Shown piece by piece: positions 36,666 to 49,500 of a stretch of DNA of 64,000 nt. The notes beneath the pieces were generated by a model. It worked only from the letters and a program-made list of their open reading frames with translations, did no database searches and was not told the origin of the DNA. The position numbers were made by a program, and so were the translations under genes. The stretch lies in the NCBI RefSeq assembly GCF_014839835.1, contig NC_071616.1:27545307-27609306 (forward strand), given 5' to 3'. The number at the start of each line of letters is the position of its first letter. Position 1 is the first letter of the stretch. Source of the stretch: Dryobates pubescens. Lineage: Eukaryota; Chordata; Aves; Piciformes; Picidae.

Positions 36666-36750
36666 CAGTCCCGACGGCGGGCGGCCGAGGTCCCGCCGCC
36701 CGATCCTAAACAGCTCCGGACACAACAACGCCCGCTGCTCCGCCCTACTT
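36666..36750 (-). other. GSKIP: Probable noncoding first exon of GSKIP (approximate upper end)
   Basis: A good donor on the minus strand, CTG followed by GTAGGT, ends at 36666 within the CpG island. It could splice to the acceptor at 35675 next to the GSKIP ATG. The transcription start is not visible, so the upper boundary is a guess. Confidence 0.4.
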
Positions 36751-37120
36751 CTCCTTCCTCCGGTGGCGTTCGCTACAGAGCCGGCCCCGACTGCGCGAAG
36801 GGTACCGGCATCCGTCACCTCGCCCTGGCGCGACACCGCCCCCTCACGCAGCTCCTGCCGCCGCTTCCGCCCCCTCCTCCTCCGCTCGGCGTCGCCACTT
36901 CCGTACGGACGTCACGGTGCCGGTGACGGCGATCGACAGTGGGGGGGGGTGTGCAGGGAGGAAGGAGACAAACAGCCCGGATCGGCCCAGCTGCCTTCGC
37001 CGGCGGCGGAGAGCTGACGTCGAGGGAGGATCTGCCGGGCCCCAGCCTCTTCCCCCTGCACCATCGTGCTGCTCAGCTCGGCTGCGCTGGCTGTCTCAGC
37101 GATCGCGGGCCGCCGAGAAG

Positions 37121-37144
37121 ATGGCGGCGACCGTGTCCGTGTGA
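37121..37144 (+). other. Upstream ORF 1 in ATG2B leader (7 codons)
   Basis: ATGGCGGCGACC opens MAATVSV and ends in TGA. The ATG overlaps the YY1-type motif. It lies 247 bases before the ATG2B start and is relevant only if included in the mRNA. Confidence 0.4.
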
Positions 37145-37146
37145 GG

Positions 37147-37179
37147 ATGGAGCTACCTGTCAGCGCGTCTTCACCCTGA
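37147..37179 (+). other. Upstream ORF 2 in ATG2B leader (10 codons)
   Basis: ATGGAGCTACCT opens MELPVSASSP and ends in TGA, two bases after the first upstream ORF ends. It lies about 210 bases before the main start, which leaves room for reinitiation. Confidence 0.4.
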
Positions 37180-37390
37180 GGGGAGGCAGTGCCGCCCCGC
37201 CGGCGGTGCGAGGGGCCTTGGAGACACCTCCTGGCTGTGGCAAGCCTTTGCGGTAGCTTTCGCTGAGGGCTGAGGCTGGGCCCGGCGGCTCACCTCCCTC
37301 TCCGCCCGACGGAGGGGCCAGCCCCGTCCCGATCCCGCTGCCCGATCCTGTCCCGCCGCCTAGCCGTGCCGCACCGGGCGCGCAGCCGCC

Positions 37391-37552
37391 ATGCCGTGGC
37401 CTTTCTCGGAGTCCATCAAGAAAAGGGCCTGCAGGTACCTGCTGCAGAGGTATCTGGGCCACTTCTTACAGGAGAAGCTCAGCCTGGAGCAGCTCAGCCT
37501 GGATCTCTACCAGGGCACCGGCTCCTTGACGCAGGTCCCTCTGGATAAATGG
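37391..37552 (+). CDS. ATG2B: ATG2B exon 1 (residues 1-54)
   Basis: Encodes [20 protein letters not shown] and on to LTQVPLDKW. Donor GTAAGA after TGG, phase 0. Kozak context is strong. Confidence 0.97.
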
Positions 37553-40500
37553 GTAAGAGATGCTGGCACTGCACCCCCTCGGTTTCTGTTGCGTCTGAGG
37601 TACCAGCTGATTCCTTGCCTCCGGCTACCACCCACTTGTTTTCAATACCCAGCCTCCTTTATGTAAAAACGTTACAGGCATAATTATCATTTCATCCAGG
37701 GAACTCATCTCTGATATGCTAAAATTAAAAAAAAAACCGAAAAACTAGGTATTCATTATGTTTTTCTAGCCACACTTCGTTATTTATAATTATTAGGAAG
37801 GAAACAAAAATCAAAGGCACTAACTGCCGATGTTTTGGGGAGAAGGAGCTAGCGTAGCCCAAACTGCAAGTAGTTACTGTATGTATACTGATTACTACTA
37901 CAGATGATAAAAACATAAATTCTTGTTCTGTCTATGCTTTGTCAGCATTTTGGGGGCATCTTGGTTCTTAATCAGCAGTGTTATGTTCACTTCAGTACGT
38001 GCAGATCTTTCAAAATTATCCCTTAGTCTTGCAGATGTGGAAGTGCTTACCTTGACAGGCTGGACAGATGGGCAGAATCCAACGGCATGAGATTTAACAC
38101 ATCCAAGTGCTGGGTTCTACACATTGGCCACAAAACCCCCATGCAGAGCTACAGTCTGGGGTCGGAGTGGCTGGAGAGCGGCCAGGCAGAAAGGGACCTG
38201 AGTCTGCCGTGTGCCCAGGCGGCCAAGAAGGCCAGTGACATCCTGGCCTATATCAGGAACAGTGTGGCCAGCAGGAGCAGGGAGGTCATTCTGCCCCTGT
38301 ACTCAGCACTGGTTAGGCTGCATCTTGACTCCTGTGTCCAGTTCTGGGCCCCTCAGTTGTGGAAGGATGTTGACTTGCTGGAACATGTCCAGAGAAGGGC
38401 AACAAAGCTGGTGAAGGGTTTGGAACACAAGCCCTATGATGAGAGGCTGAGGGAGCTGGGGTTGCTTAGCCTGGAGAAGAGGAGGCTCAGGGGAGACCGT
38501 ATTGCTCTCTACAACTACCTGAAGGGAGGTTGTAGACAGGCAGGGGCTGGTCTCTTCTCCCAGGCAACCTGTGACAGAACAAGAGGACCCAGTTTCAAGC
38601 TGCACCAAGGGAGGTTTAGACTGGATATTAGGAAGAAATTCTTCATAGAGTAATTGCCCATTGGAATGGGCTGCCTGGGGAGGTGGTGGAGTCGCCATCA
38701 TTGGGGATGTTTAGGAGGAGACTTGATGGAGTGCTTGGTGCCATGGTTTAGTTGGTTAGATGGTATTGGATGATGGGTTGGACATGATGATCTTGAAGGT
38801 CTCTTCCAACCTGGTCTATTCTGTTCTACTTGTTGACAACTAGGTAGCTGTTCATAGCTGAAGTTTGCTTAGCAGGTAGGCTGTGATGCTTTGAACCAGT
38901 TGAAGTTTTTTTTTTCAGTCCTGGTACGTATGTTTTTGTGTGTATTGTATGTGTGTGGGTGTGTCTATGTACAGACATATGTATACTTCCAGCCTACTGC
39001 AGTAATCCAAAGGTCTGTGTTTGTAGCATTTCGTAAAGTTGGGTTAATTGCCAGTGTTACTGAGGGTAGAATTCAGTTCTACCTGCTAGTCAAGCTGCTG
39101 ACATGAGAAGCCTTAAGCAATGTTGTGCTTCAGTCATTGACTTCCAGGCTAGTGCAGGTGATGAACTAGGAACAAAGACGCATTGCTTTACACAGTGCTT
39201 TCAAAGCACATTTTTATTGTACTATATTCTGCTATTAGGCCATGCTGGGTACGTTTAGAAATACTTGTGAATATATGATGTTTCCAAATAATGCTTTTTC
39301 ACGTGTTTTTGTGGAAAATATGCTTGATAGTGGCAGAAAACTGACATTTGCAGAAATGCTCAGTATTATCAGTATTTTAGTGTGTGGTTGTTTGCTTGTT
39401 TGTGTTCTTTTCTGGCTGTGCCAGCAGCTTGCTTTCTGTGGCAGGCAGTGAGGCTGCCTCGCTTTAACTGAATTCCTGTGCCCTCTAGTGGGTATAGCAG
39501 CGCTCTTCGCTGCTAAGTCTAAGTGACACTGTTTGAGGTGTTATACTTTGAAACTGCAGCAGTTATGGACCAGTACTAAAAGATCAGTTAATTATGTACA
39601 CGTAGTGATTAACTGTATATATCTTACCCATTTGCAGATCAGCATTTTTCTTTTTCTTTGGTAAACAGTGACATGTTTGAGGTTCTCTGCACGTGACTTT
39701 CTCACGTACTGCAGATTGCAAAAGCAGATGCCAGGGAAGAGCTACAGCTCTTTTTGGCTCCCTAGTCATTGTAAGCTTATTTGTTATGGATCTCCAGGAG
39801 GACTATATTTTTATACGTTACCTTACACATTTTTGTGGATACTTATGTTCATTTTAACATTGTAAATATCTTGGCCAACATTGTGCACGTTTACAGATTA
39901 TGGAGATACATAGCAATACCTGGGCTATCAGTGCAACTTCTTTGCCTCTTGGGACATGAGCTGTTTAGAAAAATCAAAATGTGACCCATGGTGGTTGAGG
40001 TTGAATACACATTGAATGGTACTTCTACTACTAATATTACTGTGATTTCTGGTTGGAGACTTTCAGCCATTACCATGGGATGTGAAGGCTGTCCTTCAGA
40101 TTTTAAATTTACCTGGAATTCTCTAGTTGCTGCTTTCTAGGAACAGCTGGCTTGTTTATGAAGTAATTTAGCTATAAAAATACTTCTTTTGCTTTTAGGT
40201 ATTATTTTGTATTTTATAAATTTACTAAGGATTGTACTGTTTCACTCATTTTATTGCCTAATATGTTACTAACAAAAAGACATGAGTCTGATTTATTCAA
40301 AATATGGTAACTAGCTAACTACCTGCTATAGCCAATTATTTTGTAAAGGTCCAAGTGCTTTGGATGAATCTGTGATATTTTCAAATACCATTTTCATGCC
40401 AAATAATTATTTTTGTCTTATTTTACTCTATTACCACATATGTAATTCTTACATTAAGTTCAAAATAAAGTTTTAATGTCACTGAATCTTAATTGATATG

Positions 40501-43500
40501 ATTCTTAAGTAATTTCCTGGAAAACCTGTTTCTGGTTTTGTTTATTCAAAAATGGGTGTCTATAGTGCTTGGGTGGACTTTGGAACAGAAACTAGAAAAG
40601 CTGAACATGCAAGCAAACAGAATTCTAAAAGCAAAGTTTAGAGCATGAGGAGAGCAACAAGTTAACATAATGGTAACATTACACCTGGAGACTGAATAAT
40701 GAAAAATGTCATTTCCTGAAAGCTCTATACATTTTTATTTAAAGATTGTACTATATATTAGTACTGGTGGACGTGGGGAGGCCTGTGGATGTGGTCTACC
40801 TGGACTTCAGCAAGGCTTTTGACACCATCCCCCACAGTAAACTGCTGGCTAAGCTATCGGCTCGTGGCTTGGACCACAACACTCTGGGTTAGGAACTGGC
40901 TGGAGGGCCAAGCCCAGAGAGTGGTGGTGAATGGTGCCACATCCAGCTGGTGGCCAGTCACCAGTGGCGTCCCCCAGGGATCAGTACTGGGCCCTGTCCT
41001 CTTTAACATCTTCATTGATGATCTGGATGAGAGGGTTGAGTCAGTCATCAGCAAGTTTGCAGATGACATGAAGTTAGGAGCAGAGGTTGGTCAGTTAGAG
41101 GGTAGAAAGGCTCTGCAGAGAGACCTCAACCGATGGGACAGATGGGCAGAGTCCAATGGGATGGCATTTAACAAGGCCAAGTGCCAGGTGCTGCACTTCG
41201 GCCACAGCAGCCCCATGCAGAGCTACAGGCTGGGGTCAGAGTGGCTGGAGAGCTCCCAGAGAGGGATCTGGGGGTACTGACTGACAGCCACCTAAACATG
41301 AGCCAGCAGTGTGCCCAGGTGTCCAGGAAGGCCAATGGCATCCTGGCCTGCATTAGGAATAGTGTGGCCAGCAGGAGCAGGGAAGTCCTTGTGCCCCTGT
41401 ACTTTGCACTGGTTAGGCCGCACCTTGAGTCCTTTGTCCAGTTCTGGGCCCCTCAGTTTAGGAAGGACATCGAGACACTTGAACGTGTCCAGAGAAGGGC
41501 AACAAGGCTGGTGAGAGGCCTTGAGCACAAGCCTTATGAGGAGAGGCTGAGGGAGCTGGGATTGTTTAGCCTGGAGAAGAGGAGGCTCGGGGTGACCTCA
41601 TTGCCCTCTACAACTACCTGAAAGGTGGTTGTGGCCAGGAAGGGATTGGTCTCTTCTCCCAGGCAACCATTACCAGAACAAGGGGACACAGTCTCAAGCT
41701 GCGCCAGGGAAGGTTTAGGCTCGAGGTGAGGAGAAAGTTCTTCACCGAGAGAGTCGTTCGTCATTGGAACGGGCTGCCCAGGGAGGTGGTGGAGTCACCG
41801 TCCCTGGAGGTGTTCAAGAGGAGATTGGACATGGCACTTGGTGCCATGGTCTAGTCATGAGGTCTGTGGAGACAGGTTGGACTCGAGGTCTCTTCCAACC
41901 TTAGTTATACTGTGATACTGTGAATTAAAATTGAAAGCAAAATTTAAATCCTTTTTTTTTTTTAATGTAAAAGACCCCCAAACCTTGAATCTATGCATTT
42001 TCTTGGGTAAAATCTGTGGCCCTGTTCAATACAGGAAGGTCAAAACTCTTTTTGCCAGCTGCAGATGACAACCTAATATTTCAAACTACATTTTTTTCCT
42101 AGAATATTGTATATATTAGCAAGTGGTGCTCACAGAATTGGATGTGTGATTTAGATTGTGGGGGGTTTTTTATTTGTGATTTTTTTCTTTTATTAAAGCA
42201 GCATAGGTAGTGCTTATTCAATAACTTTAGTTTTAACAAACAGTGATTTGCATTTTTTTAACCATAAATGTAAACAATATGTTTTTTGTATGTGGATGTG
42301 GTGAAACCTATATAGTGGAACAAGTGAGTCTTTTCATTTAAAAATCCTAACTTCTTCAGAGCCAGTGTTTAATTTTCTTATAAATTTTACTTATTGTGTA
42401 TGATACTGAGGTCTACATGACTGTAGTTTTGTTTATGATGTCATTCTAAAGGACTGGATTAACAGAACAGTTGCTGTCAGAGCATTGGTCTGTCCACCAA
42501 GCTGCAGCTTTCAAATTAGTGCTGAATATTGAACATACTAAAATATTACTTAGAATCGTCAAATATGTTATACATCAAGAGATGATTATATGGTTCCAGT
42601 CTTTCTGTGTCACAGAGAAATCTAAAATGAACAGCATGTTAGTGAAGTACTTTTGCCACAGCAACCAGCTACTTTTTGCAGTTTTCATTTCAGCCTGTTC
42701 TCAATTTTCTTCAAGTAATGGTCTTGACTAGCTTGTGTCAGTAGTATAGTATTTATAACAGTAAACCAGATTTTTTTACTGTTAGTGTAAAAAAGACAGG
42801 TTATGCAGCTACCACAGAAAAATCTGTATTATCCTGAAAGCTAAGTAATTAATGTGAAACAAATTACAGTGGAATCAAAATACTTGAAAGTGTCCAGTTT
42901 ATTGTCTGAATATAATTAATAAATAGTTCTATATCTGAGTGTAATTATTTTTTGAGTAGCATCAATATGTTTTAGTTGTTGCACACAAATTATGGTTGTG
43001 TGGTTTTGTTGTGTTTGTTTCTGTTCTAATTTAATTCTCTTCTTCTAGTGTCTTAATGAGATCCTGGAATCTGCAGATGCACCTTTGGAAGTCACAGATG
43101 GATTTATCCAATCAATTTCTTTATCTGTTCCATGGGCATCATTGCTGCAGGACAACTGTGCATTAGAAGTAAAAGGATTAGAGCTGGTCTTCAGGCCCCG
43201 ACCAAGGCTTGGTAGGCTTAGTTTTTAATTTTCAGAAGGGAGACTCTTTACAGTTTTTCAGAGGCCAAAGACTACATTTCTTTTAATCAGTTCTTAGCCT
43301 TATGTAAAGTACCATTTAATTTGCATATATTAATATCAGAGGATGTAATGAAATAAGAAACTATCAGTTGTTTGGCAAGTGTTTTTCAACTGGTTGTTTC
43401 TCTGTTAAATAACTTGAAATGTTTATCATGTTCCTACCGCTGTATCTCCCAATCTGTTTCAGACATACTGAAATGAAGAGAATACTGTGTGGGAAGGAGA

Positions 43501-46500
43501 TTTTGTTAGGTTTTTTTGTATGTATTATTACAGATGCTGTTAGTCAGCACTAGTAGCTAGCTATTATGTGGAAGTAAGGTAACACAATAATGTAAGACTA
43601 TGAGGAGAGGTTACAGTGAGGTTCTGGCTTTCTTCAGCAACTTTAGGGTAAAAGATGCATCTTGAATAGTTGGAGAGCAACTAATAAAATCAATTGTAAT
43701 CACAGTCTGAAGTAATGACTTTTAAGTACTCTAAATACACTACCTTTGATTATAGTGCAAAGTGGGTTGTCTGAGCTTTTCTAGCTTGACTCTTACTAGT
43801 ATCCATATGAATCTAACCGATCTAGTTTAGACTGTCCTGGTGACAAATTTCACTATCAAACCTCCATTAAATTCTCTTATGATGGATTGTTAATGTGTGC
43901 ATTTTAGTTTGTGGAAGATTTTGATTAAATGTCTGAGGGATTTTAATTTGTTTTCCTTTTTATAGTGTAGAGAAGATGGAAGAAAATATATTTCTTTAAA
44001 TGCATCATGAAGAAGAGAAGAAATGCATAAACCCTATTTCCCACCTTTTACAAGTTACCTTAAGTAACTTGCTTATATGTACTCTGCATTTCATATTATC
44101 TTACTATTTTAATTTCTGATGTAAGATTATTGCTTTGAAAGAATTGTAATATTAGGAGGAAACTTTTTTATTCACTTGCATCTATTTGGTTCTTTGATGC
44201 ACAGCGATACGTCTACTGTTTCACATTTAATACAGTAGAAAAATCTCACTGTGCTGGTTTTATCACACATCTGTAACCACATGGATGTTTTCAGACCAGA
44301 ATGCTGGACTGGAATGTTTTGCTTGTTTAACTTGTTTGTATTTGTGCTAGGTGTACTTTTGTTTGCCCGTACTAGAGTGTTATAGTTGAACTTAATTAAT
44401 TTTTCAAAGTTACAGTGTTTGCTCATAATGGATTTTGTGTTAGCTGATAGGAGTGCACTGACAGCTTAATCTGGCTGCTAAAAATCTTGCTCAGCTTAAT
44501 ACATGCTCTGCTCTGATCTTACTATGTTCTAATTACTATATCAGGTCTGTTAGACATTTAAAATGTGGTCTACTATGCTATTATATAAGAACTTACTTTT
44601 TTCAGTCTTTTTCCATCAGTGATGTGTTTCAAATGGAATACAAAACCTTAAAATATATAAAAAAAAAAAAAAAGTTATTTCCTTGATTTCATTTTGCCAA
44701 TTGTGCCTCCTAAATCATATCAATATGTGCTTCAGAAGTTGTTCACCTCAAACAAGTGCTGAAGATTGGTTACGCTAAATTGGTTTCATCTTGCGTATAT
44801 TGAGTTTTCAAGTATTAGAATCTTAGCAATGCAGTCTAAATAGATCAAGTATCTTTAAAATAGTAAAATGTGTAAAGAGAGATTGTAGCTAAACACTTTC
44901 TTTGAAGTATGGCTTCTTACTAAAACATTGAAATGTTTCTGGATGTGGCAAAAGTATTATTTAGTTTTGTCTTTATTCTTTAAAAATGTTCAATCAAATT
45001 TATTAAGACTTCTTTTATTCCACAGCATCTGGGTCTGAGCCTATGTATTGGTCAAGTTTCATGACCAGTAGTATGCAGCTTGCAAAAGAGTGTCTTAGTC
45101 AAAAATTGACAGATGAACAAGGAGAAGGGTCCCAGCCTTTTGAAGGACTTGAGAAATTTGCAGAAACTATTGAAACAGGTATGACTTAATTATTGAGATA
45201 TGAATGAACATCTGAGATTAAATTGGTTCATGTTGTGTCTCAGTTTTATAAAATGGCATCTCATCTGCATCACAAAATTTTACTTACTAGCATTGCTTAT
45301 ACAATTTAAACAAGAAGACAGGACAATTAATATTGGTTTAGAAGAAAGCCTATTTACTTACTAGAATATGTGTATACTTTTCCTTAGTGGGCAGAATAAA
45401 CCCTGCTTCAGGGAAAATTGGTCCTTTTTGGCACCAGAAAAAATTCCGGCTAAATTATGCTTGAGTGATTGTTGAGATACTTTAGTTTTGGACCTGTCAC
45501 TTTAATCATACAAACTTAAGACTTAGTAGTGATGTTGTCAAGCGAGAAAGAGAGGATGTTTCTTCATATGTAGCTCAATTATAACAGTGTTGTTAGAAAT
45601 ACCCTAGAAACTGGTGTTTGTGGTAGGGTTTTTTCCACACGAAAGAAACTAATGGTTTAGTACCACATTATGAAGTGGAGAACACAGTGCTGAAATGTCT
45701 GAGATACGGGAAATGTTTAAAGTCAGATCTAGAAATAGAAATACTCAGCCAAAGTAACATGGTACTATAGCAATGCTTAAGAGTTCAGACATTGTGCACA
45801 GTGAAGCAGGTACCTTCTTCAAGGGTCATCCACTCTGAGACGTGGAACAACTTGGCTTAAATTTTGACTTGTGCAAATATCCATGCATTAAATGTATAGG
45901 TATACATACTGGACATTTAATAAGAGTCACTCGATGTCTAGTTACATTATTTCTGCTGAAATAAATGCTGTGAAGTTAAACAAACTGAAAGACTATTTTA
46001 AATTATTTGTAGAAGTTGCTGTTGAGTAACTTAAATACTTGTGTGCTATCTTTCTGTTTTCTCATTTAAGTTCTAAGAAGAGTGAAAGTTACCTTTTTAG
46101 ATACAGTTTTGCGGATAGAGCATGTGCCAGAAAACTCTAAAAGTGGAACTGCACTTGAAATCAGAATTGAAAGGTAAAGACTTAATTAAAAATAAATAGA
46201 TCTGTATTTTTAAAAATTATTTTCTCTGGGGCAGTCTTTGCTAGTTTCTGTACAAAATGTTTTACCCATGGACACACATGGACAAGCATTCTTGGTATAC
46301 AGTTATAGACTAGCTCTGGAGCGCCAGACATTGAGCATTTTCTCTACTCAGCTTCCACTTAAGATAGTTAAACTAAAGGTATCTGACCATCAAATTGGAG
46401 TTCTGTATTTTCCAAAGTTAATGATTGCTTCCACAATTAGTGTATACTGTTTCTCAGGTGTTCCAACCGTAAGTGGCTATTGTTGGCAAATCAGCCTATC

Positions 46501-49500
46501 ACTTTGATATACAAAAGAAACTGACCCTTTTTAAATAGTTTCGTAAAGAGAGCTAGGGCCCTGAAAATAAAACAAACTGTATGATTTTTAGGTCCTCTGT
46601 GAACTTCCAGAGGCGCTCACGTGTTTTAAGTAGTTACTTTGAACTTGTATGCTGAACATATTCTTGAACATATATTATTTGGTCTATGGGATAGTGTAAT
46701 CATACTTTCTTGGCATATATTGAAATAACTACTAAATAAAACCAATTCTTACTGAGAAATGCTGATGAAATATATTTGGTTTTAAAAACTTAGAAACTTC
46801 AGGGTTTTATGTTCAGTTCAGGAGAGAGGTCAGTAGAACTATAATTATTTTTCTATATAACTATAATTATTTTTCTTATGGAAGGATTTCCATTCCCAGA
46901 ACTACTTCTTTTCTGTACTTCAAAAACTAGCTTGAAACAAACTGTCAAATAGCATGTTATTTTGATGTTTGATGCATGTTATTTAAAGAAAAGTATGTAG
47001 CTTTTTCCTCATAAATTCTATTATATAGAGACTTTCATATTTAAAAGTTTACTGGTTTGGTTGTCTCTCTCAGTATTTAAAATGTAAGAAATCTAATTAC
47101 ACAGAAATTTGACAGGATTAGAGCCTAATCTCTTAATTTTCAACTTTGATTTTGACAGAATGGTACATTCAAGTAGTACAGAAAAATACTGGATGGCAGA
47201 CTTTCTTTTATTTCTGCTTCAGAGTCTTGAGTTTTATGTGTGTCTTAATGGAAATAAATACAGACATGGTGGACAGATTCTTTCACTTTGTAGTCAGATT
47301 AGACAGAAGTAACAGGTTTGTATGCTAGCATATGTTCACACTGGAAGCACATCACAATTACTCTGTGATGTCCTGTAGAAAAATCTAAGATTTCCACCCA
47401 TTCCCAGAAAGCGGTGGTTTCTCCTTTCATGATGGTCAGTGGCATTGAAAGTAATACAAGGAGAGAGAACATGTACCCTTAGAGGCTAAATGACACAAAA
47501 AAGGTAACCATTTTCATGCATTTGCTATCTTTATTTTCTTTGTCTCCCAGAACTATGTATTGTGATGAAACTGCAGACGAGTGCTCTGGTATTAATGTAC
47601 ATCAGCCCACAGCTTTTGCTCACAAGTTACTGCAGCTCTCAGGTGTCTCTTTCTTCTGGGATGAGTTTCCTGCATCAGCAAAGTCCTCCCCAGTGTGTTC
47701 AGCTACACAGCTGGTAAAATTGAATACCTTCTATAAGAATGTAAATTGATGAAGGATACGAAAGGTTACACTAATGTATTAGATTCATTCTGAAGGATAT
47801 AGGAGTTGAAATTTTACTTGAATCTGTGCTTGCTAAGTTTCATAATTGCTTCCTGTTTTGAGGAGGGGAAAAATACATCGACTCTAGGACTGAGTAAAAT
47901 TTCGAATGCATTGTACTGGAATCTGATTGCAGCAGTATTGCAACAGTATTGTGTAGAAGGCTGCTGCAATTCACTATATGGTGGAAACTTGCTCCACTTT
48001 TTTACCAAGTCCTAAAGTTTCACATCTTACGTGTCTTCTTTCTGTGCAGTTATCAATAGCTGGTTGGGTTTTTTTTTAATGCTGTTGTCAAATTTGTATT
48101 TGTGTGATAAACTTCTTTGAAATGCTTGGGGCTTTTTTTTTTCTGTTGGTTGGTTGGTTGCTTTGGGGTTTTTGGTAAGAAGTAGGATATGTCCTTACCC
48201 TGTTCTCTGTAATGTTTTAAGGCAACTGAACCAAAGCTTTCACCTAGCTGGAATCCAAAAATCATTTATGAACCACATCCACAATTAACAAGAAGCTTGC
48301 CAGAAATTACTCCTTCTGACCCTGTACAGATCAGTAAGCTCATTGGTAGAATGGAGTTGAGCCTGACTTTAAAGCAAAATGAAGTACTTCCTGGAGCTAA
48401 GGTTAGTCATGCTTTCCAGACCTTTAACTAAAGTAGTAGTTATGTGGGAGTTTATCCTTTTTCTACTGCATACAAAAAATTGTGAGATTCTCGAGAATCC
48501 CCTTAGTTTTGTTGTTTTAATGAAATCCTGCTGATGTTCTTTATCTATGTTATTCTTTATTTTTTTCTATTGGAGCTTTTTTTGTGTCACTATGACTTTG
48601 CCTACATATGTGTGAAGGTTAAACTGGTAGATTAAAATCACTTTTGGTTTTAAAAGGGTATAATTTACTTCCACAATTACAAGTAACCCCATAAACGGTT
48701 AATTAAGTTGCAGCATTTCAAAGCTAACATGAACATTTCTACTTCTAAATTTTTATATTAAAATTTTTAGTAATAACTAGTAGCACTTAAATAGGATATT
48801 TTAAATAGGATATTTTGTCTGCTTTGGCACCTGGAGCACGTTTTCCCTTTCCTCCTTCTCAGACCTTGATGTTTGCAGGATTGTTTATCTTGCTGGTTTT
48901 TTTTCTCACTGCCCATGCAGCATTTTGCCCATTCGGAAATATGTTTTCACAGAGGCGTCACTATCTTTGCTGATGAGCTGAACTATGTTGCAAGGTGAAA
49001 TGAGCTCTGCCCAGTATGGGGCAGACCCTGCAACATATCCTGTGGCCAGCATCTTGCCACCTACATTCAATACAATGAGTAATAATCATGAGTGGACCAA
49101 TATCTGGAGGTACAGGTTTCTTGAACTGAGAAATAAATCTATACAAGTTAATTTTAGCTTGAGCCGCTCTCAAAATGTCACTTTATTGTACACAGTCTTA
49201 AACCAATTAGACTTATGTAAATATCCCACTCCTTATGAAGAAAGAGAAGGCCAGAAATTAACTTCTCAAGGAGACTTTAAAAAAATTGTAGAAGATGCTG
49301 CCTTCAGTACTTTATAATTGGCACATAATACTAACTTTGTATTGTCAGTGACACATCTGGCATTTATGCTGCCAAGCTATAGACTTGAAGCAGTACACAA
49401 TTAAATTTGTAGTTGTTGTTGTGTAGGAGATGAAGATACTGCTGGAATGACTGCATCTTTTACAGCATCAACACCTTTTAAAAAAATAGTTGATTCAAGA

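Larger units (their letters stand above)
36560..37430. promoter_or_regulatory. Bidirectional CpG-island promoter of GSKIP (minus) and ATG2B (plus)
   Basis: A strong CpG island separates the two divergent genes. Motifs by eye are an ETS-type CACTTCCG at 36896-36903, a CRE GACGTCAC at 36908-36915, a CRE-like TGACGTCG at 37015-37022, and a YY1-type AAGATGGCGGC at 37118-37128, typically found just downstream of transcription starts. No TATA box is evident. In human the two genes also share one promoter region; here the probable GSKIP first exon and the ATG2B start codon are about 0.7 kb apart. Confidence 0.75.

Noticed and set aside
36242-36709. 155-codon plus-strand open frame above ATG2B
   Set aside because: It runs from AT-rich intron into the CpG island, matches no protein I know, and lies across the probable GSKIP first exon on the other strand.
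38087-38653. 188-codon open frame as a host gene
   Set aside because: It is the C-terminal part of CR1 ORF2; the same protein text recurs at 12900-13220, 41181-41621 and 63602-63982.
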